A stretch of 64,000 nt of DNA from Osmia lignaria lignaria (lineage: Eukaryota; Arthropoda; Insecta; Hymenoptera; Megachilidae): contig NC_135044.1 of assembly GCF_051020975.1 (NCBI RefSeq), positions 3,164,501-3,228,500 of the forward strand, in the 5' to 3' direction. Of this stretch, positions 1-12,639 are shown one piece after another. The position numbers were made by a program, and so were the translations under genes. The notes beneath the pieces are model-generated. The model searched no databases. It saw only the letters and a program-made list of their open reading frames with translations, and was not told the DNA's origin. The first letter of the stretch is position 1. Each line of letters starts with the position of its first letter.

Positions 1-2708
1 AAAACTCTGCGGGCGTCCTCCCGCCCCTCCTGCGAGCACGGATGTGCGAGGAAGGACGGATGGAAACGTGAATGAGGTTATTCCCGGTCGTGCGAAGCTC
101 GTTCATTCATCCATCGACGGGCAGCCCTCTATTTTACGGGCTACGAAGACACGGTCGACGAGTAAGGAATTGCCGAAATACAACGTTTGCACCCCTCTTT
201 AGCCAGCCTTTCTTCAGGCTCGAATTTTTTTTCCCCCTCTCCAAAGGAGAGGATCCTGGTCCCGGGGGACCCTTCACCGAGGCGTTCGGGCCTAACCCCA
301 ACTCGTGATGGGTTAACGAAGCGAGAAACTTGCTGCCAGGACCTTCGATGATGCTGTTTCCAATGGTTTTACGATGGGTTCCCTGTTGATATTGCCGGTG
401 TAATTTGATCTTTGGTTATAGAACGCTCGAAACAATTGCGGGATCGAGTTACCAAACAACTTGAGATAAGATAAGCAAGGATGGAAACAAGTATATAGCA
501 TTTCATTTAGTGTTGAGCAACAAGTGTTCGAAAATTACATATAATACCGAGTACTGTTAAATCGAAAAGTTTCCATAAAAGTATTCTATTGCCGTGTAAA
601 TATGAAAGAAGGCCACAAGTCCATTACCCAACACGGTTCAACGGATCCGATTAGGTGAAAGTACGAGGTCTTATCCTGCTGGGCGCAAACCAGACTACCG
701 CAACCATTGTGTGTACCAGAATCGGGTCCTGTCAATAGGATCAACATCCGATAACAATGTGTCCCGAGTCAAGAGACCCTCGGCAGTCTGTAGACTCGTA
801 GCCGTGGCTAATCCATTAGATTAGGTTTAGGTTTTACAGGGACCTGGTCGAATCCCTTCGAGTTTGATGGCTCTGTTTCGTTGTGGACCCTCGACACCCA
901 GTGCTCGAGGACAGGGTGCCGAATGACTGGCTACTTTGCTCAGGTTGTTTCGTTTGTGTCCTGCTGAAGAGGTGTCGACAAGCTTTCACGCTAACTCTTC
1001 TGGACACTTGAATGGGACCGTTTGCTTGTCGATGATGCTTTTAAAATGGAATATTTTTCTAATTCGATCGGAGATGCTTGTCGGACGTGACGCGAAGGGA
1101 GAGAATCAATTTAGACAGGCGCCTGTAGTCCTGATATCGATAAGGCTGTGAGAGAGGTGGAAGAAATTAGGTTGCTGTGCATCAGAAAATATTTTTATGG
1201 CCCTCGAAGGTTAATAGAATTCCTGTATTAAAATCGATCGCATATTACTCCTTTTCGAGCGTATGCATACTGAAACACGAGAAATTCTAGAACAGCATAA
1301 ACGAACGGAATCGTTATTTCATCCTGCAACAACGAAACTCGTTATGCCGGGGAGGCTTCGCGGCTTGTATTCCCGTTCGCGATATCTGATCCTTATTCAG
1401 CATTTTCTCGTTTTCCAATTGCTGAGATCGTTGTTCCACGGTGCGTGTACGATTTCGTGTAACCACATCCTCCTTTTGTTTTCCATCATTTCCCCCGTTA
1501 GCTCGATCGATATCTGCTTCATCCGACATGATTTAAGAGAATCAATTTATCCGGAAAAACATTTCCTTTTACAAAGTTCGACATTTTTACGTTCATCCCT
1601 TTGTATGCCGGCACGGATCGCAACGGTTAACGAACTATTTATCTCTGAACGTCGGTGGTGAAATTTTTCAAACGTTTTAGAGAGGATGGCTAGGTTTCGT
1701 TCGACAGTTTCGAGCGTCAAAAGAAACGGGGATGGCACATATTTAAAGGCGGCACGCCAGCTAGCCAGGAGTGGATGCAACACGACATCAGGGTTATAAG
1801 ATCGGCCACGTCTCTATCTAGGTTCTTTAGTACGGCTGCGAGGGGACGCAATATATTTGGTAGGTGGAGAGTGAGATAGGTGGTTAGGTAGGTAGCCGTG
1901 GTGGATGTCGGGTAGATAGTCGACCGGCTTCGGTAATGGAGACTGCAGGGTGCCGCTAATGCAGTAGCGATGTCACGGCGCCCGTTGCATCGGTATATTC
2001 CTTCCCTTTCCGCCCTTTTGCTTCTCCGCGGTTACCATACGTGTCCCTTCTTACCTTTGCGATATCAACCGGCTCCTCTAACGTGTCTCTGTTCTTCTTT
2101 CCGCGGCTACGAGCGGACATCTCTCTGTCGGTCGCCGGGTTTATCTGACTCCGTGGCCTTTTTTTCTCGATTTAACGGAACCACCGTATCTGGGGAGACA
2201 CGGAGGATATCTCGGACGATGGGAAACATTCTCCGCGCGGATGTGTTTGTATCGTTTAAAGTGAATGGAAAAATGGGCGCCGCCTGTTGCATCCCGCGGT
2301 TACGATAATTTCTTGGTTATTTTTGTTATGGCCGTCGCGTCGCGTCGGCTCGTTCGATTCCACCCGTGCGTATCCCGGTGTCGGCGAGTGTTGCTCGATT
2401 TCTTCGATTCGTTAATTGGTCTGATTCAAAAAATACACCTCCTCCGTCGTTCGTGGACACCGTTCCGCGAGAACGTTCGAGGAACGACGTCTTTTGCTTA
2501 GGATTTTTTAACATCCACGATAGTCTTGCAACTTGGACTCTCCAGATCAAGGTAATTTCAAAAAAGAAGAATCGGAAGAATAAAAGAGACGTCAGGTAGT
2601 CAGTGTCTTAAATTCAATTCTCAAGAGGCACTGTTTCTCACGAGTTTCTATAACTTTGAAATTGTTCGATTATTAACCATTACTAATTGTTAACTATTTT
2701 TGTTTCAG
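1..2708 (+). other. intron of apA upstream of the LIM2 exon (partial)
   Basis: No LIM1-type CxxC...HxxC pattern is visible in any + frame here, so the LIM1 exon lies left of the window. Short ORFs are present on both strands, but none has a recognisable domain or exon borders. Positions about 600-930 look different in composition and may be an old interspersed repeat. Positions 1861-1900 hold a short TAGG-rich patch. The intron ends with the acceptor at 2699-2708. Confidence 0.75.
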
Positions 2709-3238
2709 AATGTTCGGCAGCATGAAACGATGTGCCCGATGTCAAGCGGCGATCTTAGCCTCCGAGCTGGTGATGCGAGCCAGAGACCTGGTCTTCCATG
2801 TCCGTTGCTTCTCCTGCGCGGCCTGTGCCGTTCCGTTGACCAAAGGCGACCATTTTGGCATGAGGGACGGCGCGGTGCTCTGTCGATTGCACTACGAAAT
2901 GGGCGCGGAGTTACATCCATCCCAAAGTCCACCTGTTCCGGTTTATCCGCCAGGTCCCCATTATCCTGGTCAACCGTTTCCCTCGCCGGAATTCCTTCAT
3001 CATCATCATCATCACCCCACGCATCCCCCTCATCCCCATCACTCGATGCATCCGCAACATCCTCACAGTCACGTGAGCCCCGTACCGCTTCAACCGTCGA
3101 CGCCGTCGGTACCCGACGCCGGTTCACCCCCCAAAGTACCGTACTTCAATGGCGCCGCAGTCGTGCCGCCGCCCAGACAAAAGGGCAGGCCTAGAAAGAG
3201 GAAGCCTAAGGACCTGGAGGCTATGACCGCGAATATAG
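2709..3238 (+). CDS. ap: apA exon: LIM2 domain, His/Pro-rich linker, basic motif
   Basis: The acceptor TTTGTTTCAG ends at 2708 and the donor GTGAGT starts at 3239. The first base completes a split Arg codon from an upstream LIM1 exon, as in gene 2 where the same junction is intact. The exon ends in phase 1, matching the next exon. It encodes LIM2 followed by a linker with a run of six His (residues 97-102 from the Met at 2710), many HP/PH pairs, and KGRPRKRKPKD. The Met at 2710 is an internal residue, not a start codon. Confidence 0.95.
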
Positions 3239-6200
3239 GTGAGTGAAAAAGACAAAGTTTAAAATTTTTATTCATGAAATTGCTCGACATTCTACGTATC
3301 AGGCAAAGAGGGTATTTTAAAGTTGATGGTTTTGATGGAGGGTTGTACCTCGCGGGTTTGAATCGCATCCCAATGTAACAACTAAGGCGCACAGCACCTT
3401 CTCGTTCCCGAGAACAGTCGGCTACCTGAAAGAAGTTGTCCGCTCGTGTTCAGATATCGCCTGCGTTCCTTCTAATTATATCGCGCGACGAGATATCCGC
3501 GTAACGCGGTTGATTTAGCGGCGCGAACTCGCAGGAAGCCAAGCGGTGAATTATCGACCGTACCCTTTCGCAGCTGGATCGTTTTCGCGAGGATTTTTCG
3601 TTATTCCAGCGCACCGGCTGGACCGACACGATGGGGCGATCGCGATCCAGCACGAAAATTCCTACACGACGGACCGCGGTCCCGTCAGAGATCCTCCGCG
3701 CGTACGCGTGTCCCGGATACACGAATGCAAGCGAGCAGGCCCGCTACGCCCGAGGGTGATTTACGGGCGCGCGTGGGCGCTCGGTGTTTGCCACCGAACC
3801 CTGATAAAATTTGTCGCCGCGACATAAATTCACGAATCCAATTCCAACAAAGCGTGTACGTGTCGCGCGTGGGCGAGTGAGCGGAGCCAGGCCGAATCGC
3901 GGCAGCTTCCATCTACCACTTCGAGAACTTCATTTCGATTGTTGACCGACCGTGGGAACACAGGGCCACGCAGGACGAAACGAGCCACGACGAACCACCG
4001 GCCGTGTCTACCCTGACCAGTCCTCTCTTCTTCTTTTTCCCTTTTCGGTGAAAAAGATCGTGCCTCGCCTCGGCTCGCTTGCGTACGCGGACGATGATGT
4101 CCCGACGCCACGGATCCTCGGATGACTAGAGATTATTTCTTCTTTTTCGCGTTGCTCGATGGAGGCTGGCCGAAGGAGGCGCGAGAATTTATCGTCGGGA
4201 ATAAAATAATTTGATAGGGGCTGCTTCGACGATTGGACCGTTTCGTCGGCAAGGTCGTCAGGCTTCTTGTACCATTCGAGTTCTCGATGCTTTCCTCAGC
4301 TTCTTATTTTCCTTTCAAGTCGTTTCTTCTTGCTTCCAGAAAATTTTCATTCTCAAAGATCCTCGAGGGTTATATACGAAGTATTAATTTAAAATTTCTT
4401 GAAATTTTCTGATGCTATTTATTCAGCAAGTTCATGGATACTTTAGAGGACGTTTAAAAAAAGGCCGCTTATCCCAGATTTTTACGCGATACCGTATCGA
4501 TCTCGATCTTATCGAGCCGGGCATCGGCTATCGGGCGTCCCTTTATCCTGTAGGACGGCAAAGTCTCGAGGACAAGATAGGTATATGCCGGAATGAGGTA
4601 TCGTGCCTACAAACTATTTGCTGCATAGAGTTGTAATTGGCCGTGTATCCACTGGTCTTTCGCATACGCTATCACCCTTCTTGTTTGCACTCGAGGAGCT
4701 AATGAGCTGTGATACACATCAAACAACGTTAGACTCACGTCCAGCCGCATTGCCGCATCCGTCGCTTCTTCGTACTCGTCTTGAGAGTTTGCAATTGTTG
4801 CCGAGATAACTCCGTCATTGACGAGGATATCTGTGATTTCGAATCACTGATCCTTGATTCGAAAGTTTCAATGAAACTCGAGAAGTGTCGACTTTGAATT
4901 CTTAACAAAGAACGGTGGCCACTCTTGAATTTTCAATTCTTACCTTATAACTCTGAATGTAATCGTCCCGAATCAGCTCGAAATACCGAAATAATTTCTT
5001 CAGGAATTTTGGTAACAATGCTACCACGTTATTGACGCTGGTGGTATCGAAAAGACGAACGGTGTTCGAGGCGAGGTATAAATCCAGCCGGGTCCAACCC
5101 TCGACGAGAGAAAAGATCCCCCAGGCTGATACAGAGTCCGATACGGGCGGCTTCAAAAATACCCGCGACACCGGTGTTTAATTAAGACGCATAATCCGGA
5201 TGTTGGGGATTTATGTTGCAGATTTGAACGCGGACTACATAGATATGCCGTTTGGTAGAGGGGGGCCAGCGACTCCCGGCATACCTGGTTCCAACAGCAG
5301 AACAAAACGAATGAGAACGAGTTTCAAACATCACCAGTTAAGGACGATGAAGAGTTACTTCGCGATCAATCACAATCCGGACGCGAAGGATCTGAAGCAA
5401 CTTTCCCAGAAAACTGGCTTGCCAAAAAGGGTGCTACAGGTAAGCATCGATTCCTTCGATCACCAATCGTGCCAGTTTCTCTCTCTTCGTTTCAGACTTT
5501 AAATTGACCGGCTTGTTTTCTATCCGATATGGTTTCACGACGATACGCGCTAACTTTATGCTTTCCCTCCTTTGGCCGCACCAGCGTTTTTCTTTCATGG
5601 AAAATTAGCTGAGGAATTAATGTGCGCTCGCTTCGAATCGCTTTTCAATGGAAATTCGATGTTCGCTAATTTGTAATCTCTGTTTTTCTTCTCTTAAGTG
5701 TCAACTTCTTTTGTTATCCTGGGATGGTTTTATAATTTATCGTTTAGTAATTTGGGATTGTGAACGATGTTAAATTAAGATAAAATATAATTAAATATCT
5801 ACCGATTATTAATCGTAGCGAATTAAAATAAAATTTTCCCGACTTTTGGTAGAGAAAGAAATAATGTAGCCGTGTGCATACTGTTGCACCAGCATCCTCC
5901 AATTAGTGCTCGGCGTCAATGACGCATGACGCCCTTCATAGACGCTAAAAGTGTCCCCAAGACCTTTGGGACGCCGTTTCGGACAGATTGTATCGTTGCG
6001 CTCGGTCGTGTTGTTCGATTCGGGCGGTGCCTTTGGAATTTATGCGACCGTGTTACGTTTATTTCGGCGGCCCTCCAAACACTCAGACAACTCGGTCGCG
6101 GGTTAAAGATAGAAGGGGTTGTTAGCGCGCGAAAAGCCCGGGAAAAATCCTTCTTCCCGTCGTGCTTTCCCGAGATCCTGCCTTTCGATTCCGTCCGCAC

Positions 6201-8850
6201 GATGAATCGTTTTTCAGACAGTTTCCTGATAAATGGGTCGATTGTTTTCTTAACTCCGTTTAGCATTCCACGAGATCGTTAATCAAAGGGATCTTTCTTA
6301 GGGACGTTTGTCATTGATAAATTCATAATTTTCTTTTGATCCTTCATTAGAAATTATTGTACACTTCTAAAATTATTATACATTTTTAAATAACACAGAA
6401 ATAATTATAAAGTACTCGTGCAAAGGAACTAAAATCAAAACCGATCATCGATCTTCAATATTTCCAATCCCATCGGTTTTGCAAATGGTCCAGCTCGATC
6501 AACGTTTCTTGGAAGATGTCTTTCGTAGATATTCATCGTCTCAACGTAGCAAGGAACCATGCACCGGGTGTCGAGGCGCGGGCAGACAGAGAAGCCACCC
6601 CACAGCATAGAGGTTTCCAGTGTTGGGTAAAAAAAGACCATAGACACCGAGAAAAATCGCGGCTGGAAGATGGATAGCCGGTGGTGGTTCGATAGTTGTT
6701 CCTTTTTTCTCGCACCGTGCCGCCGCTTGGCAGCTCCTATAAAAATATTCACGTGCGGTCGAAACGCGCGGACGCGGGTGCACGGTTGCTTGCGTTCGCG
6801 CGCTCTTCTCCCAATTAGTGCGTGCTGCCGGCGGCGCGTTGAGGTAAAAGAACCGCGTGGGCCACGGTGATATTTCCGTCGACGAGCCTCTGTGGCCTTT
6901 CCCCGTAATTATGGCCCTCCGTCAATCCGCCGCTACTCAAAATCCCGGCTGTGGAAGTTTTGTCGTAACGAGCACCCACCATTGCCACCGTTGGACGCCC
7001 TCGTTAACCCACTATCGTTAAATTACACGGCCTAGGAACCGCTTGCGTGTTCACATCTCGCGTTCGCGCGCTTTAATTCGATCTTGGACCGACGTTCGAT
7101 CTGGACGATCATCATCGGCCCAGGGGCGAATCAGTTAGCTTTCGATGACTGCTACCGGTCTTTTCGCCTCTGATCACGTTGTTACAAGTAACAATTGTTT
7201 CTTGTCCCGAGCTGCGTGGTTAGTTCTTTTATGGAGAATTAAAATTCTTTTTCTCGGATATTTCATTAGAGTGCTGTCTTAGAATTTCCAAGAAAGGGTT
7301 AATTATCGAACGACCAATTAGGTTGTTCTTTCATTCTTCACGAAAGACCTCCATCGAATTGACTGTTCTTTTTCAAAATAATAAAATCCCGAAAAATCTT
7401 CGCTGTTGCTCCGTTCGAAAGTGGAGACCGTCTCATCAGGGTCCATGCAGACGCGTTGACTCAATGGCGCCGGTAGCAGCCAAAGAAGATGCAGAGAAAG
7501 AGGAAAGGCTGGGGTCGTCTGGTGGGCCAGAGGGAGAAAGAGGAAGAGAAAGAGAGAGACAGAGGCTGCCTATTGTATTCGGTGCGGCGTAGGGTTCTTG
7601 GTCGCCATCTTGCTTGATATTGATCGCGAAACGCACGAATACTCGCTCATTCGCCGCGGCTGCGTTCGTCGTCGCTATCCTCTCCTCTCCTCTCGCCACC
7701 ACCACCTTTACCAACCTATACAGAAACAGAAACACACACCTACCTAAACCGAGAAGCCACCTAGGTACGCGCGCGCCCGCGCTCGTTCATCGGAGGGAAA
7801 GAACACTGGTGCACGCTCGTACCGCGAAGGGGAGGCCCGCGTTGTGTCGGTTGGAAGCCTGCGGTGCTTTTCAGTCCGCGGGGGAGGAGACTGTCTTGAA
7901 AATGGCGACGCCAGGGATCCGTGCATCGGGACCATCTTTTATCTATCGTTGAACAGGGGTAAAGCGGTGACAGAGGGGACAGAGTGGTCGACCGTGTGTC
8001 GTCGCATTATATATCGTTGCATTGTGCGGACGATGTAGCTATCCTAGCGGGTCCAGGCTGACGGGGCCGGTTACGCGTGCTCTGTTGCATTTAAATTATT
8101 CTCCACCTCATCCTCTTCTCGCCCCGCCACGCCGCGCCGCGCCCTGCCAGCCTGTCGATGAAGATGCATAGGAGCTTTTTGGTCCTTCGTCCACTCTCCT
8201 GTCGTCCTTCATCTTTCTTTTTCTTTCTTTCCATTCTACCCTCGTCGCGATTCTTTGGGAGGAAAAAACGATGCGTTTTTTGACGAGGAAGAGTTTGTTT
8301 TTCAGAAAGATCCTTTCTTTTTCGAATGCCTTCTTCGTTCGGATATTATCTATTGCGAATTAATTCTAAGGACCGAAAAGTGAAATTATACGGTTTGAAA
8401 ATTGCAATCCTAAAAGGTGCACAAGTTCTACTTCAAAAAAGCATCGCAATGATTCTTCAAGTGCATCCACGCAGTGGGCTCGCTGATAAAAATCTCAATA
8501 ACATTACACAAACATTAACAACACTTGAAAAAGGAAAAAAAAACTGAGCTCGAAACTACGAATCCTCCCTTGCAGACATCGCGAGCCTTTCCTCCCGTCG
8601 TATTAATCCGTGTCGTCCGGTCGTGTGTTCGCAGGTCTGGTTCCAGAACGCCCGCGCAAAATGGCGGCGCATGGTGTTGAAGCAGGAGGGGAAATCGGAC
8701 AAGTGCGACGGCAGCGTGGACGGCGGTTCCCTTGGCGACCTTGAGCTTTATGGGAACAGCACCGGAAGCGGTGGTCCACCGATGAGCCCTCCATTCATGT
8801 TGGGCGGACCGCACAGTCCTGCATCCTTGGCGTCCTTGGACTGCGCGTGA
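2709..8850 (+). CDS. ap: apterous (apA-type) LIM-homeodomain transcription factor, 3' part of gene; exons 2709-3238, 5222-5439, 8635-8850
   Basis: Three exons join in phase to give 320 codons after a split first codon. Numbering from the Met codon at 2710, a LIM2 zinc finger pair has ligands C8, C11, H30, C33, C36, C39, C58 and H61. A His/Pro-rich linker follows, then the basic motif KGRPRKRK (158-165) and a homeodomain at 204-263 with Q50, N51 and the AKWRR end. The C-terminus contains FMLGGPHS, like the FILGGPNS of Drosophila Ap. The linker stretch TANID-LN across the splice also matches Drosophila Ap, so I call this the direct apterous orthologue (apA). LIM1 and the N-terminus are not in the window, so the gene runs off the left edge. 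Family role: nuclear transcription factor working with Chip/Ldb in dorsal wing, muscle and neuron identity. Assignment to the family is near certain; the A versus B label is inference. Confidence 0.95.
3239..5221 (+). other. apA intron between the LIM2 and homeodomain exons
   Basis: A 1983-bp phase-1 intron with GTGAGT donor and TTGCAG acceptor. It contains a moderately GC-rich stretch at about 3440-4110 with short open frames on both strands. I recognise no domain, RNA gene or mobile element in it. Confidence 0.85.
5222..5439 (+). CDS. ap: apA exon: linker and homeodomain residues 1-46
   Basis: The acceptor TTATGTTGCAG ends at 5221 and the donor GTAAGC starts at 5440. Entry is phase 1 (Asp codon split g|at) and exit is phase 0 after Gln46 of the homeodomain. 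It encodes a Gly/Pro linker and the first two homeodomain helices, starting TKRMRTSFKHHQLRTM. The intron between homeodomain residues 46 and 47 is at the same place in gene 2. Confidence 0.96.
5440..8634 (+). other. apA intron inside the homeobox
   Basis: A 3195-bp phase-0 intron that splits the homeodomain between residues 46 and 47. It includes a GC-rich middle section (about 6540-7130 and 7440-8160). Within that, a GA-rich tract and two YY1/Pho-like motifs lie together at 7460-7910. Open frames here, such as 7614-7952, show no domain and are probably by-products of the base composition. Confidence 0.85.
8635..8850 (+). CDS. ap: apA last coding exon: recognition helix, C-terminus, stop
   Basis: The acceptor GTGTGTTCGCAG ends at 8634. 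The exon opens with VWFQNARAKWRR, the third homeodomain helix with Gln50 and Asn51. The tail is rich in Gly, Ser and Pro and includes PPFMLGGPHSP, ending SLASLDCA and TGA at 8848-8850. The tail agrees in position and wording with the FILGGPNS tail of Drosophila Ap. Confidence 0.95.
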   Translation, partial: VWFQNARAKWRRMVLKQEGKSDKCDGSVDGGSLGDLELYGNSTGSGGPPMSPPFMLGGPHSPASLASLDCA

Positions 8851-10205
8851 TCCCTGAACTTCCGTTTCCGGGCCAGAACGATCGAGTGAATTCGCTGAGA
8901 GACACGCCGCGAAAACGGGAACCGCGACACGATGAACTGTTCGAATCCGGTGAATCCGCGTTTCAACGTTCCTCTCGAAAAAGGTGGGTCGCGTAGCTGT
9001 GATTAATTTCAAATCGCAGAAGTAGCGTCGTCGCGAACAGCGACGAAACGTTTTCTTCGCGAGCCTTCGGTTGTTTCACGACGAGAGCCTCGGTTCCTGA
9101 AGTGAGGCCTTTCATCGTCGGCAAAGCTCGTCGACCGCGTCGGGTTTCGTCGCGACAAGCACCCAGTGCTAAACGATCAAAGGTGAAAAGTGTTCTTCGT
9201 ATCGATCGCGGCGAAGAGTGGATGTACCATAACGGATGATTAGTTGAAAGAATAGGAATCGTTGTATTTATTGTAAGCGACACACGATGAAGACGGTACT
9301 TTGATGATACATCAACCACACACGTACACGTACACGTACACACACACACACAGGAACGAGAGAAGATGACAGGGTGCTCCGATGTCGCCCATCACGAATG
9401 CGTTTGTAATTAGTTGTCGATGTCTATTTATTGGTTATAAGCGTTCTGAGGTAAGCCTAGCTAAGGGTTACAAACTTTACCAGTGCTGTGTGAAAATCCA
9501 ACGTTTCAGGTCGATTGGGCCGAGGGGAATATAAATCCTTATCATCGTGGATGCAACTTAAGTTTCTCTTAGTTAAAAACAAGCGTAGAGGAAGAAGTGT
9601 TCCGTCACTCGACTCGTTTATCCATGCTTTTTATTTGTAAAAACATGAAGTTCCAAGAGCTCAGACAAACGATGGGCTCCTGCCTCTACGCTCACCCTTA
9701 ATCAGGAGAAGCCTACGTTACAGCCGAATGAAATAACACGCGGATGATTATTGTCGTCGGACGAATTGGATGACGAAAAATCGTATCGAGAGTCTCGACA
9801 CGATTCGATTAATTTGATTGCCAGCGTGTCTCAACGAGCTGGTGGTACGTGCGTGTTCGAGTGTCGCGTTCGTCAACGAAGAGTCATTGAAATCGTTAAT
9901 GAAAAAAGTGGATACTTTAACGGTGTTTCGTATCGCGCGAAACGTTGGGTTTTAACGTCGAGTTAAATATATGAATATAAATATATAAATAAATAAATAT
10001 ATATATATATTATTTATAAATAAATTCGGGCGCGTCGATCGCGAAAAGGACGTGTAATTATTATTAATTATTGCTCAATGAAAGAAACGAGAAATCGGAT
10101 TGAAGAGGATAGAAGATGACAAGTGATAGGCTCGAATCGCGCCCGAAAGCGAATCCTTGACGTAATTTCACGTACTTGTTTGTAAATAAAGGACGTTCCT
10201 CGAGT
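8851..10205 (+). other. probable apA 3' UTR with polyadenylation signals
   Basis: Sequence directly after the TGA at 8848-8850. It contains a (CA/CGTACA)n microsatellite at 9312-9350 and an AT-rich run at 9966-10025 with overlapping AATAAA hexamers. A cleaner AATAAA lies at 10185-10190 with a GT-rich patch about 35 bases downstream. I take 10185 as the most likely signal for the longest transcript. The exact end is not provable from sequence alone. Confidence 0.5.
10185..10190 (+). terminator. candidate apA polyadenylation signal AATAAA
   Basis: Canonical hexamer 1.3 kb after the apA stop codon, followed by GGTTGTAGGG at about 10223. Earlier AATAAA copies in the AT-rich run near 9988 could be used for shorter transcripts. 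Confidence 0.45.
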
Positions 10206-12600
10206 TTCTTAAGGCACCGCTATAGGTTGTAGGGATTCTAATTGCATTCGGTAGCGGTTCTGTTAGGCAAGGTAATAATGATGATGATGATGACGACGAT
10301 TATTATTATTATTATCACTCCTATTATCGATATCCTTGTAACGAACGGAACGGATTGTCTAATTTTACAAGATGATTTTTTCATTGAATATATTTTGACA
10401 ATATACACGCTGCCTCTGTCGACTTTTTTCTTAGGCACCTCCCATCTGACTCGATCATCCTTCTGTCTAATTTTTAACACCTTCTCCACCATTGCTTCGT
10501 AACGTAATGTCACGTTCGTGATACACTTAAGAAATAAATAATTTTATGAACTACCTACATGATTCATCGTAAAAAATGAGTGGTAAGACTAATTAAGAAA
10601 ATATAGACTCTAATGGGTCTAGAATAAAAATTTGTCACCTGAATGCATAGGAACGAAACGGTACATCAATGACACGGTCGAGAACGTGTTCATTTTCCAC
10701 ACAGTCTGATCCAATCGTAAAGTTGATCTCGTTTCACGAATAAGAGTGATAAAAGTGCATGCTAAAAATTCAAAGTGCAATAAAAGAATGAAACTTCCAA
10801 GAGCGTACATACAGGCTCGTAAAAGTAGGTCCGTGATGAAAGCGACGGGACGAGGGTTCGGCTAGCAAGGTTGGTAATAATTTAACGAGCCTGTTACGCA
10901 TAACCAGCGTGGACGTTAAAATTAAAATTACGAGTCGCACGCCAATCCGAATTACGTTATTCTGGATCGTCGTTCCGCTCGACTTATCATTCGCGGAAAG
11001 AAAGAAATTTCTCAAGTACGCCAACTGTCGATCTCCTTTCTTTTCCTTTATTTTTCATTATTTTTCTACTAGCAGACTTTCTAACGGGGCTTAATGACAG
11101 TACGTCGCTGAAGAGACTCTTCAAGAGCAGCCTGGATACGCTTTCAACACCTGTTCTGTCATTTTAGTCTTATTAAATCTGCCCCATCGTTGATAACGGA
11201 TCGTTCGCTCGTTCACCGATAAATTTTCACTATGCTTGGTTAATTGAAAATCAAAACGGAAATATTTACTCGGGAACTATGTTAATTATTAGTTGATCGT
11301 AATGTAATACATATATATGTATGTCGATGTTTACCATCATCGAGATATTTGATATTCGATATTCAAAGTTTCAGGAGCGAACATACTGGTTCTTAAAGAA
11401 GTACCATCTGGTTAGTGGGATTAATATAGATTGAGAACTGGAATCGAGTTATGTTAATTAAATCATACGAGTCGGTAGATTCGTATCTTGCAAAGAAATG
11501 CTTTATATTTCAAGTAACTGTGATTGATAATCAATGAACCGGAATATGACTATTTAATCCTTAAACTGTTGAATATTTTTGAAGAACGAGTTATGTCCCA
11601 TTTCAACGCTGAATATCCTTCGGTTTTAATATTCCGAGAATATGCGTATGCTAAATTTATAGCTGCATTATTTACATATAGAACTTTTATATCTCTGTTT
11701 AAATTTCACGTCGCCGAGAATTCTCAAGAATTTTTCATCGGATGATGAAAGATCGAAGAAATATTAATTGCTGGCAACAGGATAACGAAATAAGCGGAGA
11801 AGGATAACGGAAATGCAAGGTATAAAAAAAAGATAGAATGCAAGTTGCATACAATATGCATTTACCTGCATTATGATGGCCGCTGAGTAAGCGGCTGACG
11901 CACGGAACAAATTGCGATTTCGAAAGGAGATTATTTCGTTGCGTTTCTGAATTGATACAGATCTTAGATCAATGGGAGGAAAGAATTGCAGTTGCATTTT
12001 GGACGAAAGAATGCAATTTTGTGAAAGTTTAGTATCTACGCTAATATTCCGAAGGTGTTTTAATTCACGAAGTAGGGAATAATAGAATAATCTGAAATGA
12101 AAAATTAAAGGTTTAATTTCTATCGTAGAGTATTTGAGGATAAAAAGACTATAGGAAGTCGTTAACACACCCACATAAGACTCGAATCATGTTCTCTGTT
12201 CTCAGACATGTTTCCAGCGTGCACGATTTCCTCCTGAGATTATTCGAAATCCTGAATCAACAAGAGTTGTTCTTGTGGAACAAGAGCAAAGGGAAGATCG
12301 TAGATATTTCTTGTAGCGTTTATCCTTCAAATTCATCTGAATGTTTTGGTTAAAATACCTGCATTAGAATTATTTTCAAATACCTTGAGGCTATTTAATA
12401 ATTGCAAATACTAAACAAATTTCATACTTTAATTATAACACATAAGCTGCTGGGAGAAAAATGCAAAAGCTCATGATAATCGACTAAATTTCAAAGAAAG
12501 TTGAAAGAGCTTTTGATGGACAGGCTCGTCGAAAGGTGTTTCACGAAGTAAAATGACTACAAATCCAACAAGCCTAGATATGTCTTTGTTTTGAAGGGGT
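10206..12600. other. intergenic, no gene seen
   Basis: AT-rich sequence with a trinucleotide microsatellite (ATG then ATT units) at about 10275-10315. The 136-residue minus-strand ORF at 11764-12174 uses AT-rich codons, has no recognisable domain, and I treat it as chance. Nothing else is supported. Confidence 0.6.
10275..10315. repeat. ATG/ATT trinucleotide microsatellite
   Basis: Repeated ATG units pass through ACG into five ATT units. The open frames that cross it on both strands are products of the 3-bp period. Confidence 0.8.
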
Positions 12601-12639
12601 GATCCAGCCCTTCTCTCAACATTAGAAATGATGGTTTCA

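Noticed and set aside
1861..1900. TAGG-rich patch resembling insect telomere repeat TTAGG
   Set aside because: Only a few imperfect units; too short and irregular for telomeric sequence.
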